59,185 bases of DNA, from assembly GCA_022592445.1 (NCBI GenBank), contig JABYQR010000287.1:1-59185 (forward strand), written 5' to 3'. The notes below the pieces were generated by a model. It was not told the origin of the DNA. It did not search any database and worked only from the letters and a program-made list of their open reading frames with translations. Shown here one piece after another: positions 33,010 to 41,614 of this stretch. This stretch comes from Cytidiella melzeri. Lineage: Eukaryota; Basidiomycota; Agaricomycetes; Polyporales; Irpicaceae. Position numbers and translations under genes: made by a program. Numbering within the stretch: position 1 is the first letter of the stretch; every line of letters begins with the position of its first letter.

Positions 33010-33842
33010 GTGTTCAGCAAAGCCTAACCAGACTCCCCTTTACCCTTAGATGCTAGTTTATTTTTGCAATACTCGTCGTATACAATGCACGGCTGACCAA
33101 AGACTTGCAGTCCATCGAGGTTAGCACCAGTGCCATATTGCTCAAAGTAAGGAGTTTTATAGTTAAGTATAGTATGAGGAGAACGATTGTACACATACAT
33201 TGTGTATAATGCAGCGTACCACCATAGTCAATTTGGTAAAGATGCAGTATGCAGGTTTACTTGAATCAAGTTCATAATAGTTTGATGTACACGCTCAGCA
33301 ACACCGTTTTGCTGAGGAGTATTGTGTACAGTAAGACGTAGTATAGTTCCTTGAGTTTTTAAGTATGTAGTCATGGCTTTACTGGTAAAGACACCATCGT
33401 TATTGGCTTGAATTATCTAGATGCAAATACTGTATTGCGTCAATAATTCAGTAGAGAAAATGACCCATTGAGTATAGGCGTCATCTTTAGTAACTAGTGG
33501 TGCAAGTACTAACCATCTAGTAGCATTGTCGACAATAGTCAACCAGTATTTGTGTTTACCAGTAATTGACACTGTGGGTAGAGGCCCAAAGATGTCAATA
33601 TGGAAGTGATCTCCAAAAGCTTCAGCTAACAATGAAGAACAAAGCTTGGGTATGGTATTGTGATGGATATTGTTGAGTAGACAGTCCTCGCACGGAGTTT
33701 CAGTATGGTCAGTTATATGATCAATAATAATTGACAAAGTTTGAAGTAGTTTCTTGATCATGTAGTAACTGAGATGACCAAGTTTCTTATGTAGTTCAAG
33801 TGAAGTAATTCCAGTTCTATGCACGCTTGCTAAACAAGTCAC
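33010..33842 (-). pseudogene. Copia integrase, broken
   Basis: The frame 33842-33417 contains the GAG-pre-integrase zinc-binding HHCC region (LHKKLGHLSYYMIKKL ... CEDCLLN) and the start of the catalytic core (HIDIFGPLP, IVDNATRWLVLAP). A stop at about 33415 interrupts the core. Homologous sequence continues to about 33010 with the TPYFEQYGTGANLDGLQVFG region that follows the core in copia integrases. The upstream stop at 33842 separates it from the protease. Confidence 0.82.
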
Positions 33843-33989
33843 TCAAGTTGATGATAGCATGTATAAGTTGTTTGATTTTCCAACTACAGCCACACAAGTC
33901 GAGTTTGAGTCGTATATAGTACAAAGGTTGTGATAGAAAGTAAAATGATAATCAGGATCCAGTTTACCAATGCTGATTAAAGTAAAAGG

Positions 33990-35046
33990 TCAAGTTAGGT
34001 TGAAGTATACATTCTTTAGCAAAAGTTTGGTATGCTTACTGTCTTCCTGTTCCACTTCAAGTACCATGTCGCCGGCTAGCTTCAGAGCGAGTTGTTCTGA
34101 GTTGGCAACAGTAAGTAATATATTTGGTACAGAGTGAACATTGAAAAGTAAATCACGATACAGTGTAGAATGTATAGTAGCACTGGTATCAAGAATATGA
34201 ACGGACTTGTCCGTTGACGTAGTTGCGTATAGTAGTAGTAGAGTGGAAGAGGAAGTAGTTGAAGTACTTACATGCATGACCACGTCCGACTCAGAGAGAG
34301 CTGAGCCCCATGCGCTCTGGTTGAGGAGAGCACCTTTGGCACCACCCATCACGTAGTTGACGGTGGCTTGCAAGTACTTGTTAAAAGACGTGTACTCGGT
34401 CTCATTGTCCAACGCGTAAGGGTTGACAACCACGCGAGTAGTAGTGGTCGACAGACCAGCGACAGCCAGAGTGGCAACGGCGGGAACTGCAATGGTGGCT
34501 TTGGCAGTCTTCTCCTTGGCTGCAGCGGCAATTGTCTTCCTAGTGAAGCCCTTCTTCTTCATTGCCTCTTTGGACTTCTCCTTTGAGTAAGGAGCAGCAG
34601 CGCCGCGGGCAGTGTGAGTGGATTTATCCGACTTGTCCTTGCCTTTGGACAAAAAAAGAAGATGCGTGGTGGGTCTGTCACGCGGAGCAAAAGTCAAGGA
34701 TCCTTTGGACTTGGAGTGATCCACCAGATGAGTGAGGCGCCAGTTGTTAAGCTCGCGCTTAAGCTTGACCACAAGAGAGATTGGCAAATAGTCGTATTTC
34801 TCCCCTCGAGGAGTGGTGGCGCGCACACCGGCCTCATAATTGGCGCGGACAGAGACGTAGTGAGGAGGAGTGATGCCAACAATGGCGGCGTAGTAGACCC
34901 AGGATGGAAGAACCATACCCTTTGCAGCGAGACGAGAGACAATGTTTTGAGCATTGTTGAGTAGTTTGTCCATCTCGTAGACTGGACGGCAAAGGTGGAA
35001 GAGGGAGTAGACCTTGTTCGCGTCCGAGACAGTTGTCTTTGGGTTG
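33990..35046 (-). pseudogene. Copia Gag C-terminal part and protease
   Basis: This continues the Gag frame on the far side of nested element B: the interrupted codons rejoin as SEHF / NPKTTVSDANKVY across the duplicated AAATG. The first half is the helical copia-type Gag, followed by a Lys/Ala-rich linker. The C-terminal part resembles a copia protease with a degenerate active site, DTSAT instead of the usual D-S/T-G-A (near 34195-34180). No CCHC knuckle is seen. Confidence 0.75.
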
Positions 35047-35051
35047 AAATG
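35047..35051 (+). repeat. Target-site duplication of gypsy element B, left copy
   Basis: AAATG directly precedes the LTR terminal TGTCAGG and is repeated as AAATG at 40246-40250 directly after the other LTR. Confidence 0.93.
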
Positions 35052-35561
35052 TGTCAGGAACACAACCAAACTCTATGAAGAGCGAGGGAGTGACGACAAG
35101 GGGAGGAGGAACGACGAGCGGACTCGCGTGGACGATGACGACAGGGATAATGATGATGAGGAAAGAGGGAGATACAACGCCGAGGGAGTAGCTAACAGTG
35201 AGCTAAAGACCAGGATATATTAGTATAGTGATGAAACTAGTACAAGGTGAACGTCACCTAAAGACCAGGAGGTAGAATCTGAGGTCTTTAGGGAGCTACA
35301 GGGTGGGTTTATACACATCTCAGACAAGGACCCCTGGTACCGGGTCTGTACTCCTAACACTGCCGTGGGAACGTATGGTGTGCTATGGTGCGATGTTCTA
35401 CAATGTTCCACAATGTTCCAGCACCTTCTATGATCATGTGACCAGTCTGTCACATGTACTTTGATCACATGCAGTAGCCATGTACCATCGATAAGATAAG
35501 ATAAGGAAAATAAAAGGAAAAGAAAAGAAAAAGTAAAGAAAAAGTATGCATGTTCGTGACA
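35052..35561 (-). repeat. 3' LTR of gypsy element B
   Basis: Reads TGTCAGGAACACAACC...GCATGTTCGTGACA, with TGTCA/TGACA terminal inverted repeats. It includes the short tract GATAAGATAAGATAAGG. Confidence 0.95.
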
Positions 35562-35572
35562 TTACCCCCCTC

Positions 35573-37522
35573 CTAAAGGCCTTTTCTCCGGAAGGCAGGA
35601 GTTGAGTCTTTTCCGTCTTCCCACAAGGATACACGTCGTAGAGTTTCTGAAGGTAATTTCTCAAAATTCTCGTTGATTGGTCGGAAGTTCATCGCCAAGA
35701 ATAGAGATGCCGCGATTGGCCGTGGAGCTCCTGGGTGTCGTCTGTGGAAATCCTTTACAGCTTCATCGGCATGAGTGACGTTGGTTGCTGGTTCCCAGGA
35801 ATTGTCCCTGATGAACCTTCGGTAGAAGTTTGCAAACCCACGGAATCGGCGGATGTCGGAGACGTTTTGCGGTACAGGCCATTCAGCCACTGCCTTTACT
35901 TTGACAGGATCCATACGTAACTGATTGTGGCCAATGATGACGCCAAGGTACTCCGTTTCTGATCTCTCAAACTCGCATTTCTCAGGTTTCAAGAATAGGT
36001 CATGTTGCCTGAGCCGTCTCAGAACTTCATGTACCACCTCGCGGTGCTCGGATATCTCCTTGGAATAGATAAGGATATCGTCTAAGTAGACCGTGACTTT
36101 GCCTTCGGCAATGAGGTCGGCAAAAATATCATTCATCATATTCTGGAATGTAGCCGGAGAGTTTGTCAGTCCGAAGAACATGACAGTTGGTTCAAAAAGT
36201 CCACGGTTGGTTACAAATGCTGCCTTGTGTTCATCACCTTCTTTGATGCGGACATTGTTATATCCCCATCTGACATCTAGTTTGGTAAAGAACCTAGCGC
36301 CTCGCAGTCTATCCATGAGTTCAGAGATCAACGGCAATGGATACCTGTTTTTGATAGTGACTTCGTTTAGCTTCCGGTAATCCTGAACTGGGCGTAACTT
36401 TCCATCCTTTTTCTTGACAAAGAAGAAGGGTGATGCCATGGGGGACTTTGACGGTCGAATGTACCCTTTCTCTAAATTCTCTCGGATAAACTTGTCAAGC
36501 TCTTCTTGCTCGGGGTGGGACAGTGGGTAAACTTTTGCATGGAATCCTTTTGCTTCCGGAATCAACTCAATTGCATGATCATATGACTTGTGTTCTGGAA
36601 GCCGTTGAGATTCCGTTTCAGAGAAAATGTGAGCATGTCGTCGATATTGCTCAGGCACCATCTCCTCAAAGGTTTTCACCGGTTTCACCCGGTTCTCAAC
36701 CTCCGCTAGTTCACTAGAATACATATACCCTGCTAGAGTGAACAAACGTTCACCTTCTTGTACCATGGGTGTTGGACGTGTGCGTACAATGCGTCGGGGA
36801 GTTCCTTTTCCACCGAGCTGAGTAGTGGCCTGTGCCTGTAAATTTGGCGATTCGGCCCCATCCAAACTTCCTGAACCTTCCGTGGTTTCCTCAATGTCTT
36901 CTTCGGCATCCTCCGTATCCACTGGCAAGTATGGAAGTTGTTCCACAACTTTCCGTAATCCCGGAGTTCTCTTCTTCCGTTTAGGCTCAGCTGTTCTCTT
37001 AGCTGCAACCTCCTTCGTTTCATCAACCCGTTGCCTGGGTTTACATGCATCAGGACATCCATCCATCCTGATGATGCCTTCGTACCAATCAATGGTGGGG
37101 TTATGATACCGCAACCAATCGATTCCTATAATTACGTCTTCGGGTCCAATATCAGTGACCGTGAAGATGGTCCTCTCCTCGTGGTCCCCTATCCTCATAT
37201 TGAGAATGGCAACTTCGTCAATAGCCCCGTCTCGATTTGGGGTTCCGTCTATGTTGTACACCGGAATGGGTTGTTTCAATTTCCGGGTTCTGATACGATG
37301 CTCTCGAACAAACCGTTTATGAATGAATAGTGTCGAGGCTCCACTATCAATCATTGCTGCGACTTCTTTAGATCTCCGTACTCCTGAAACTGTGATGGGT
37401 ACGTGAAAATGTTCTGATTCAGAACCAGTCTCTAATACATCAGATGCGAGTACGGAAAATCTATTGTTACATGGTATACGCGGGGCGCGTGCTTGCGCAG
37501 CTCGAATCACGGCCCGAATCAA
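35573..37522 (-). CDS. Gypsy B Pol: protease, RT and fused chromodomain tail (internal deletion)
   Basis: The 649-residue frame starts in the -1 frame at the gag stop; its first codon is TTG, so it is probably made only by frameshifting. The protease has DSGAS at 59-63 and GPEDVIIGIDWL at about 126-137. Reverse transcriptase spans about 330-570 with KLDVRWGYN (Asp416) and YLDD at 479-482, all intact. At residues 571-575 the RT motif NFYRRFIRD passes directly into NSWEPATNV...FHRRHPGAPR (574-601), which is the C-terminal half of a chromodomain, normally found after integrase. Thus connection, RNase H and integrase are missing in one in-frame deletion. Length is about half that of an intact chromoviral pol. 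Confidence 0.9.
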   Translation of the reverse strand: MIRAVIRAAQARAPRIPCNNRFSVLASDVLETGSESEHFHVPITVSGVRRSKEVAAMIDSGASTLFIHKRFVREHRIRTRKLKQPIPVYNIDGTPNRDGAIDEVAILNMRIGDHEERTIFTVTDIGPEDVIIGIDWLRYHNPTIDWYEGIIRMDGCPDACKPRQRVDETKEVAAKRTAEPKRKKRTPGLRKVVEQLPYLPVDTEDAEEDIEETTEGSGSLDGAESPNLQAQATTQLGGKGTPRRIVRTRPTPMVQEGERLFTLAGYMYSSELAEVENRVKPVKTFEEMVPEQYRRHAHIFSETESQRLPEHKSYDHAIELIPEAKGFHAKVYPLSHPEQEELDKFIRENLEKGYIRPSKSPMASPFFFVKKKDGKLRPVQDYRKLNEVTIKNRYPLPLISELMDRLRGARFFTKLDVRWGYNNVRIKEGDEHKAAFVTNRGLFEPTVMFFGLTNSPATFQNMMNDIFADLIAEGKVTVYLDDILIYSKEISEHREVVHEVLRRLRQHDLFLKPEKCEFERSETEYLGVIIGHNQLRMDPVKVKAVAEWPVPQNVSDIRRFRGFANFYRRFIRDNSWEPATNVTHADEAVKDFHRRHPGAPRPIAASLFLAMNFRPINENFEKLPSETLRRVSLWEDGKDSTPAFRRKGL

Positions 37523-38580
37523 AAACCCTCCTCAAGTCTCTTCTTGAGGTCGGCATTCTCCGCCTTCAACTTTTCCAGCTCTCCAAGTATTGCGTTTAGG
37601 GTTACTTCTGATACCCCTGACGGAATTGGCTCTCCGGTTGCCTCCGGTTTCTTCCCTTCGGCTTTAGAGGTCGAGGCCTCTGCATTGGTAGCTGCTACAC
37701 GTGGTCCACGAGGAGGTGGACGAGGGACTGCGGGTTTGGTACATGTGCGCGCAATATGATTGGGATCTGTTGTAAGTTCCTGGCAGTTATAACACCGCCG
37801 ACCTTGTTGCATCTTGGAGGCATCAACCTCCATAGGAACCGGACCATTGGGAGCGCGAGGGACCGGAGTAAACCGGGGCTGGGACTGAGTAGGTCTCGAC
37901 GTGGTCGACGAGGGAACAGACGGAATTTTCTTCTCCGTTGTTTCTCTGATGCGGGCATACGCAGCCGCCATTTTCAGAGATCTGTCAATCCACCCCTGAT
38001 AGGTCGTTGGTGGAGCTTTGGCAGTTGCCAATCTACCATAGATGTACTCTGGGAGACCCTTGATGAAGCGGATCTCCTTGTCCTTGTCGCTTAATCCGGA
38101 GATGCAACCCACGTAGGATTGGAAGTCTGTGACATATGTTCCTACGTCACGCGCGTTCTTCTCCTTCTTCTCAGCTCCACAGAGCTTCTCCAATTCTCGG
38201 ATAGCAGTATCTTCGGGTGTTGCATCGCCAAAGTACTTCTTGAGCTCGGTCTTAAACTTGGCCCATGTATCAAGGTGGGCTGGCAAGTTACCGTTGTGAT
38301 CAGCCATATGGTCTGTGACTGGTATTGCCCATTGGGCAGCCTTCTCTGACAACCGGTAGATTGCTGTCAGGACCTTGGTTTTTTCATCGGTGATACTGGC
38401 GGTCACCCAGTAAGCTTCGCATTGTGACAGGAACCGTTCTAAGTCGCGGCCATGTTCGCCCTTGTATCTATCGGGCTTGGTGTCGTTATTGTTGACCGTG
38501 ACTTGCTGTCTCGGCATTGCTTGCGTAACTGCAGCTACAATGGCTGCAATTAAGGCAGGATCAACAGCGGGTGTTGTCAT
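37519..38580 (-). CDS. Gypsy B Gag polyprotein (353 aa)
   Basis: Complete ORF from ATG 38580 to TGA 37519. A retrotransposon-Gag helical domain spans about 45-215 (LERFLSQCEAYW, FKTELKKYFGD, RFIKGLPEYI). The PMEVDA motif common before chromoviral knuckles is at 249-254. The zinc knuckle at 263-280 is unusual: CX2CX8HX4C instead of CX2CX4HX4C. A short coiled coil (about 327-350) ends the protein. The final codons G GGT TTT TGA contain the slippery heptamer GGGTTTT immediately before the stop. Gag would assemble the particle. Confidence 0.92.
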   Translation of the reverse strand: MTTPAVDPALIAAIVAAVTQAMPRQQVTVNNNDTKPDRYKGEHGRDLERFLSQCEAYWVTASITDEKTKVLTAIYRLSEKAAQWAIPVTDHMADHNGNLPAHLDTWAKFKTELKKYFGDATPEDTAIRELEKLCGAEKKEKNARDVGTYVTDFQSYVGCISGLSDKDKEIRFIKGLPEYIYGRLATAKAPPTTYQGWIDRSLKMAAAYARIRETTEKKIPSVPSSTTSRPTQSQPRFTPVPRAPNGPVPMEVDASKMQQGRRCYNCQELTTDPNHIARTCTKPAVPRPPPRGPRVAATNAEASTSKAEGKKPEATGEPIPSGVSEVTLNAILGELEKLKAENADLKKRLEEGF

Positions 38581-38903
38581 TGTGATGGGAGTAGTGATGG
38601 GGTCAGGAATAATGGGGGTGACGTCTGGTGAGACCGGTGGAATTTCCGGTAAACTAAACTGGTATCAACTTCGACTTCTTCAGGAACTTCGACAGTCAAC
38701 GGAATTTGACTGTTATCACAGGGTACGTAACCGAAGTATCGCTGTCTTTGTCTGAAATGACGAGATACCACAAACTTTGACTCCGATTTGGACACGGCTG
38801 CTGTTCGCAGACTTTGATGTACGCGTGATCTCTTTGTTATCGTGACAGTCACACGATCGTCGGGATCAAAAACGTGGAAAAGATTATCGCACTCAATGAT
38901 TGC

Positions 38904-39690
38904 TTATCTACTACAGGGGAAGTTTTTGAAGTATCTTCCGTCTGCTACAAATGCAACTCTACTCGTAACTTCTGTCAACCTCTTGCGTAATTGCGTGAAG
39001 TTGATCTGCCCTACTGACTGCAGGCCCCAGTTCAGTGCTTTGAGCTGGGCAGGTGTGCGCGTGGAGAGTACTTCCTCCGTGTGCTCAATGAGGTGCAGAA
39101 GCTTGTCGTTGAGTAACAGGACTGATCTAACCTGTGAATCGTTGCGGTCGCGAGTGAGTTCGATCAGAATCTTGAGGCGTCTGGTAGTGGCCTCGATCTT
39201 CGGCTTGAGGATGCCGACTTGATCCTTGATGGAAAACTTGTGGAAGTCAAGGGTCACAGGTTTTTGTGCGTCTGGACGAGGTGGCGGGGGTGCCCGAGCA
39301 ATGCGGTCCTTGAGAGACGGTTTCTCAAAACGATTGGCGAGTGTTTGTGCGCGTTCCGTGCGTGCACGTTCCTTAATAGACTCGTTGTCACGAGCAAACT
39401 TTTCGTGGTCGAAGGCTGGGAGTCTAGTGCCGAGGGGTGATAGTGGGGACGACGTGAGACGTAGGAGACGATAGCTTCGAGGTCCTTCTCTGTATAGAGG
39501 TGAGGACGTCCTTGCTCACGTAGTTCTCGGCGAGCTTCAAAGAAGGACTCGGGTACGCGGCGACGAATGCGTACGTCCTTAGGCACTACAACCACGAAAT
39601 GAGATGTAAGGTCAAAGGTCCGGGCCAATACAACGTACTGGTAAACCGGGGGGACTAAACTTTTTAAAACTTTTTGGGGAATAGGGAAGT
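38904..39690 (-). pseudogene. Conserved ORF ahead of gag in element B, frameshifted
   Basis: Homologous to the pre-gag ORF of element A. The N-terminal part lies in the 39754-39254 frame (VVVVPKDVRIRRRVPESFF, LEAIVSYVSRRPHYHPS). Near 39430 the similarity moves to another frame (LPAFDHEKFARDNESIKERA ... LKDRIARAPPPP) and continues unbroken as TLDFHKFSIKDQVGILKPKI ... LNWGLQSVGQINFTQLRK, ending at the stop at 38904. One base change would restore it. Residue spacing matches element A throughout. The family is unknown to me. A short intron or programmed shift is an alternative to mutation. Confidence 0.6.
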
Positions 39691-39736
39691 GTGCGTTTGC
39701 GCGACGTCCAGGCGAGCGTACAGAGATTCTACCTAA

Positions 39737-40245
39737 TGTCAGGAACACAACCAAACTCTATGAAGAGCGAGGGAGTGACGACAAGGGGGGAGGAACGACG
39801 AGCGGACTCGCGTGGACGATGACGACAGGGATAATGATGATGAGGAAAGAGGGAGATACGACGCCGAGGGAGTAGCTAACAGTGAGCTAAAGACCAGGAT
39901 ATATTAGTATAGTGATGAAACTAGTACAAGGTGAACGTCACCTAAAGACCAGGAGGTAGAATCTGAGGTCTTTAGGGAGCTACAGGGTGGGTTTATATAC
40001 ATCTCAGACAAGGACCCCTGGTACCGGGTCTGTACTCCTAACACTGCCGTGGGAACGTATGGTGTGCTATGGTGCGATGTTCTACAATGTTCCACAATGT
40101 TCCAGCACCTTCTATGATCATGTGACCAGTCTGTCACATGTACTTTGATCACATGCAGTAGCCATGTACCATCGATAAGATAAGATAAGGAAAATAAAAG
40201 GAAAAGAAAAGAAAAAGTGAAGAAAAAGTATGCATGTTCGTGACA
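39737..40245 (-). repeat. 5' LTR of gypsy element B
   Basis: The 509-bp partner of 35052-35561, almost identical. The leader inside it begins TTAGGT, as in element A. Confidence 0.95.
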
Positions 40246-40250
40246 AAATG
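40246..40250 (+). repeat. Target-site duplication of gypsy element B, right copy
   Basis: AAATG, identical to 35047-35051. Removing element B and one copy restores a continuous copia Gag frame. Confidence 0.93.
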
Positions 40251-41060
40251 CTCAGAGAGCTTCTCCATCAACTTGTGAGGGTAGACCTTGTTCAAGTAGT
40301 TGGCCATGACATTTTTGGTGATGTGCCCTGCCATGATGTTGAAGCAGGCCCTTTGGACCTCTTGTGGAATGGTAGACCACCCCCGGAATGAGTAGAATTC
40401 GACAATGGTTGTCATTGCTGATTGGACATGGAATTTCCACATCGGCCAACTGTTAGGGCCAGTAAGTTTGCCGACATCAGTGAAGGCCTTGTGCACATTG
40501 CTGAGTGACATAGAGTACTCCTCATTATGACAAGGAGAAACAGAGAGGAGGGACGATACAGCGCGTGCTGAGTCTGTAGGTCCAGATGGCGAGGGAGATG
40601 GTGAACAGCGAGATTTGGGCAGTTTGCTCTTGCCTTTGGACTGATTCTCCTCATCATCCGTGCTAGAGTCCTCATCATCCACCAATGCCTTGGCAGTGTG
40701 CCATTGATGTTCGTAGTCACCGCGTAGTACCACGAAAGGAGATCAATGGTGATCAGCAGGAGGTGCTGATACTCGCCGAGAGATTGATTCTGGGTTGTTG
40801 CGCAGCTCGGTGTTACCATGAGTTACACCAGATGGTCCAGGAGTTGGTCCAGGAGACTTAATAGGAGAGTTGGGATGGGAAGCACTAGGTGCCATCGAAG
40901 CGGTTGGCTGAGTATTAGGAGGAGGAGTAGGAGTAGCAGTGAATTGAGGAGTGCTCCTGTGAATACGAGGAGGACGAGTGGAGCAAGTAGGCCTGGAGGT
41001 AGTAGTACCTCAGTAGAAGCTGGTTTGTGTTTGTTTGCGCGTAGAACAACAAGGTTGAGA
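40251..41060 (-). pseudogene. Copia Gag N-terminal part, with stops
   Basis: From a Met near 41083 the minus strand encodes a Ser/Thr/Pro-rich N terminus with a TGA near residue 25 and another near 40752. The frame then continues with acidic and KSK-rich sequence and the copia Gag block KLTGPNSWPMWKFHVQSAM and ITKNVMANYLNKVYPHKLM. It stops at nested element B and resumes at 35046. The WxxWKF-type block is characteristic of UBN2/copia Gag. Two nonsense codons make it a pseudogene. Confidence 0.75.
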
Positions 41061-41138
41061 CTGATCAGCAAGATCAGAGCTCATCAACTGGTGGGTAGTA
41101 AGTGTAGAAGGTAGTATGAGTGAGGTAGAGAGCTTATT

Positions 41139-41152
41139 CGGGGCTCATAACC
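41139..41152 (-). other. Copia primer-binding site for a half-tRNA (initiator Met)
   Basis: Directly inside the 5' LTR the element strand reads GGTTATGAGCCCCG. This is complementary to CGGGGCTCATAACC, the anticodon arm of initiator tRNA-Met (CAT in a CTCATAA loop). Drosophila copia is known to prime from an internal tRNA-iMet fragment in this way. The same 14 bases occur at 56432-56445. Confidence 0.75.
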
Positions 41153-41312
41153 TGTTAGAAGGCTATGCAAGTAGAGTAGAACGTTGAGAGACTAATACTG
41201 AGAGGGATCACACAGTGGGAGTTGGGGATCAAGTTCATTGATCAAGTACAAAGTCTATGTACATTAAGTTACGGCGCTAATACGTCAAGCGTTTAAGTAA
41301 TATAGTCGAACA
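41153..41312 (-). repeat. 5' LTR of the copia element
   Basis: 160 bp, TGTTAGAAGGCTATG...AGTCGAACA on the plus strand, diverged from 30932-31103. Confidence 0.85.
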
Positions 41313-41614
41313 AGACATTCCGTTTTCGTCTTATTGCGTCTTATCCTTTTTTTAAAATAATATAAAACACTTGTATTTTCGTACCTTCTCAATAACATTC
41401 GGTTCATCCCTTCGAGCCCCCCTCCCGTGCGCGCATCAAAACCCTGCAAAAACAACATCATAGGGCAGCTAGGGCATATAGGTACACATAGGCGCTTTCC
41501 TAGTGAGCTTACACAGCACATCCCTCGCCATACCCATCCTCCCATAGTAGGGGTGGGGGTACCTATAAATCCCTATCGCCCTTTCCTGCCCTTTCGCAAC
41601 CTCAGTAGGGCGCC

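Larger units (their letters stand above)
35052..40245 (-). mobile_element. Ty3/gypsy chromovirus-type element B, internally deleted, nested in copia gag
   Basis: The element has LTRs 35052-35561 and 39737-40245, a perfect 5-bp duplication (AAATG) and minus orientation. In element order it holds 5' LTR, leader, ORF ahead of gag, gag (38580-37519) and pol (37522-35573). The polypurine tract AGGAGGGGGGTAA (about 35574-35562) abuts the 3' LTR. The LTRs differ at only about five positions over roughly 509 bp, so the insertion is recent. Pol lacks the connection, RNase H and integrase core; RT runs straight into a chromodomain tail. The element therefore cannot move by itself but might be supplied in trans. 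Confidence 0.93.
30932..41312 (-). mobile_element. Old Ty1/copia element, split by nested gypsy element B
   Basis: On the minus strand the order is 5' LTR (41312-41153), primer-binding site (41152-41139), gag, then (after the nested insertion 40245-35052) gag end, protease, integrase, reverse transcriptase, RNase H and 3' LTR (31103-30932). This protease-integrase-RT order defines Ty1/copia. The LTRs differ by many substitutions and a 12-bp length difference, and the coding region has stops, frame breaks and active-site changes, so the copy is old and dead. Without element B it would be about 5.2 kb. I could not see a clean target-site duplication. Confidence 0.9.

Noticed and set aside
35047..40250. 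Element B as an autonomous full-length retrotransposon
   Set aside because: LTRs and duplication are perfect but RNase H and integrase core are absent from pol.
40818..41114. Arg/Ser-rich plus-strand ORF and Leu-rich minus ORF at 40823-41071
   Set aside because: Both are alternate frames of the low-complexity copia Gag N terminus.
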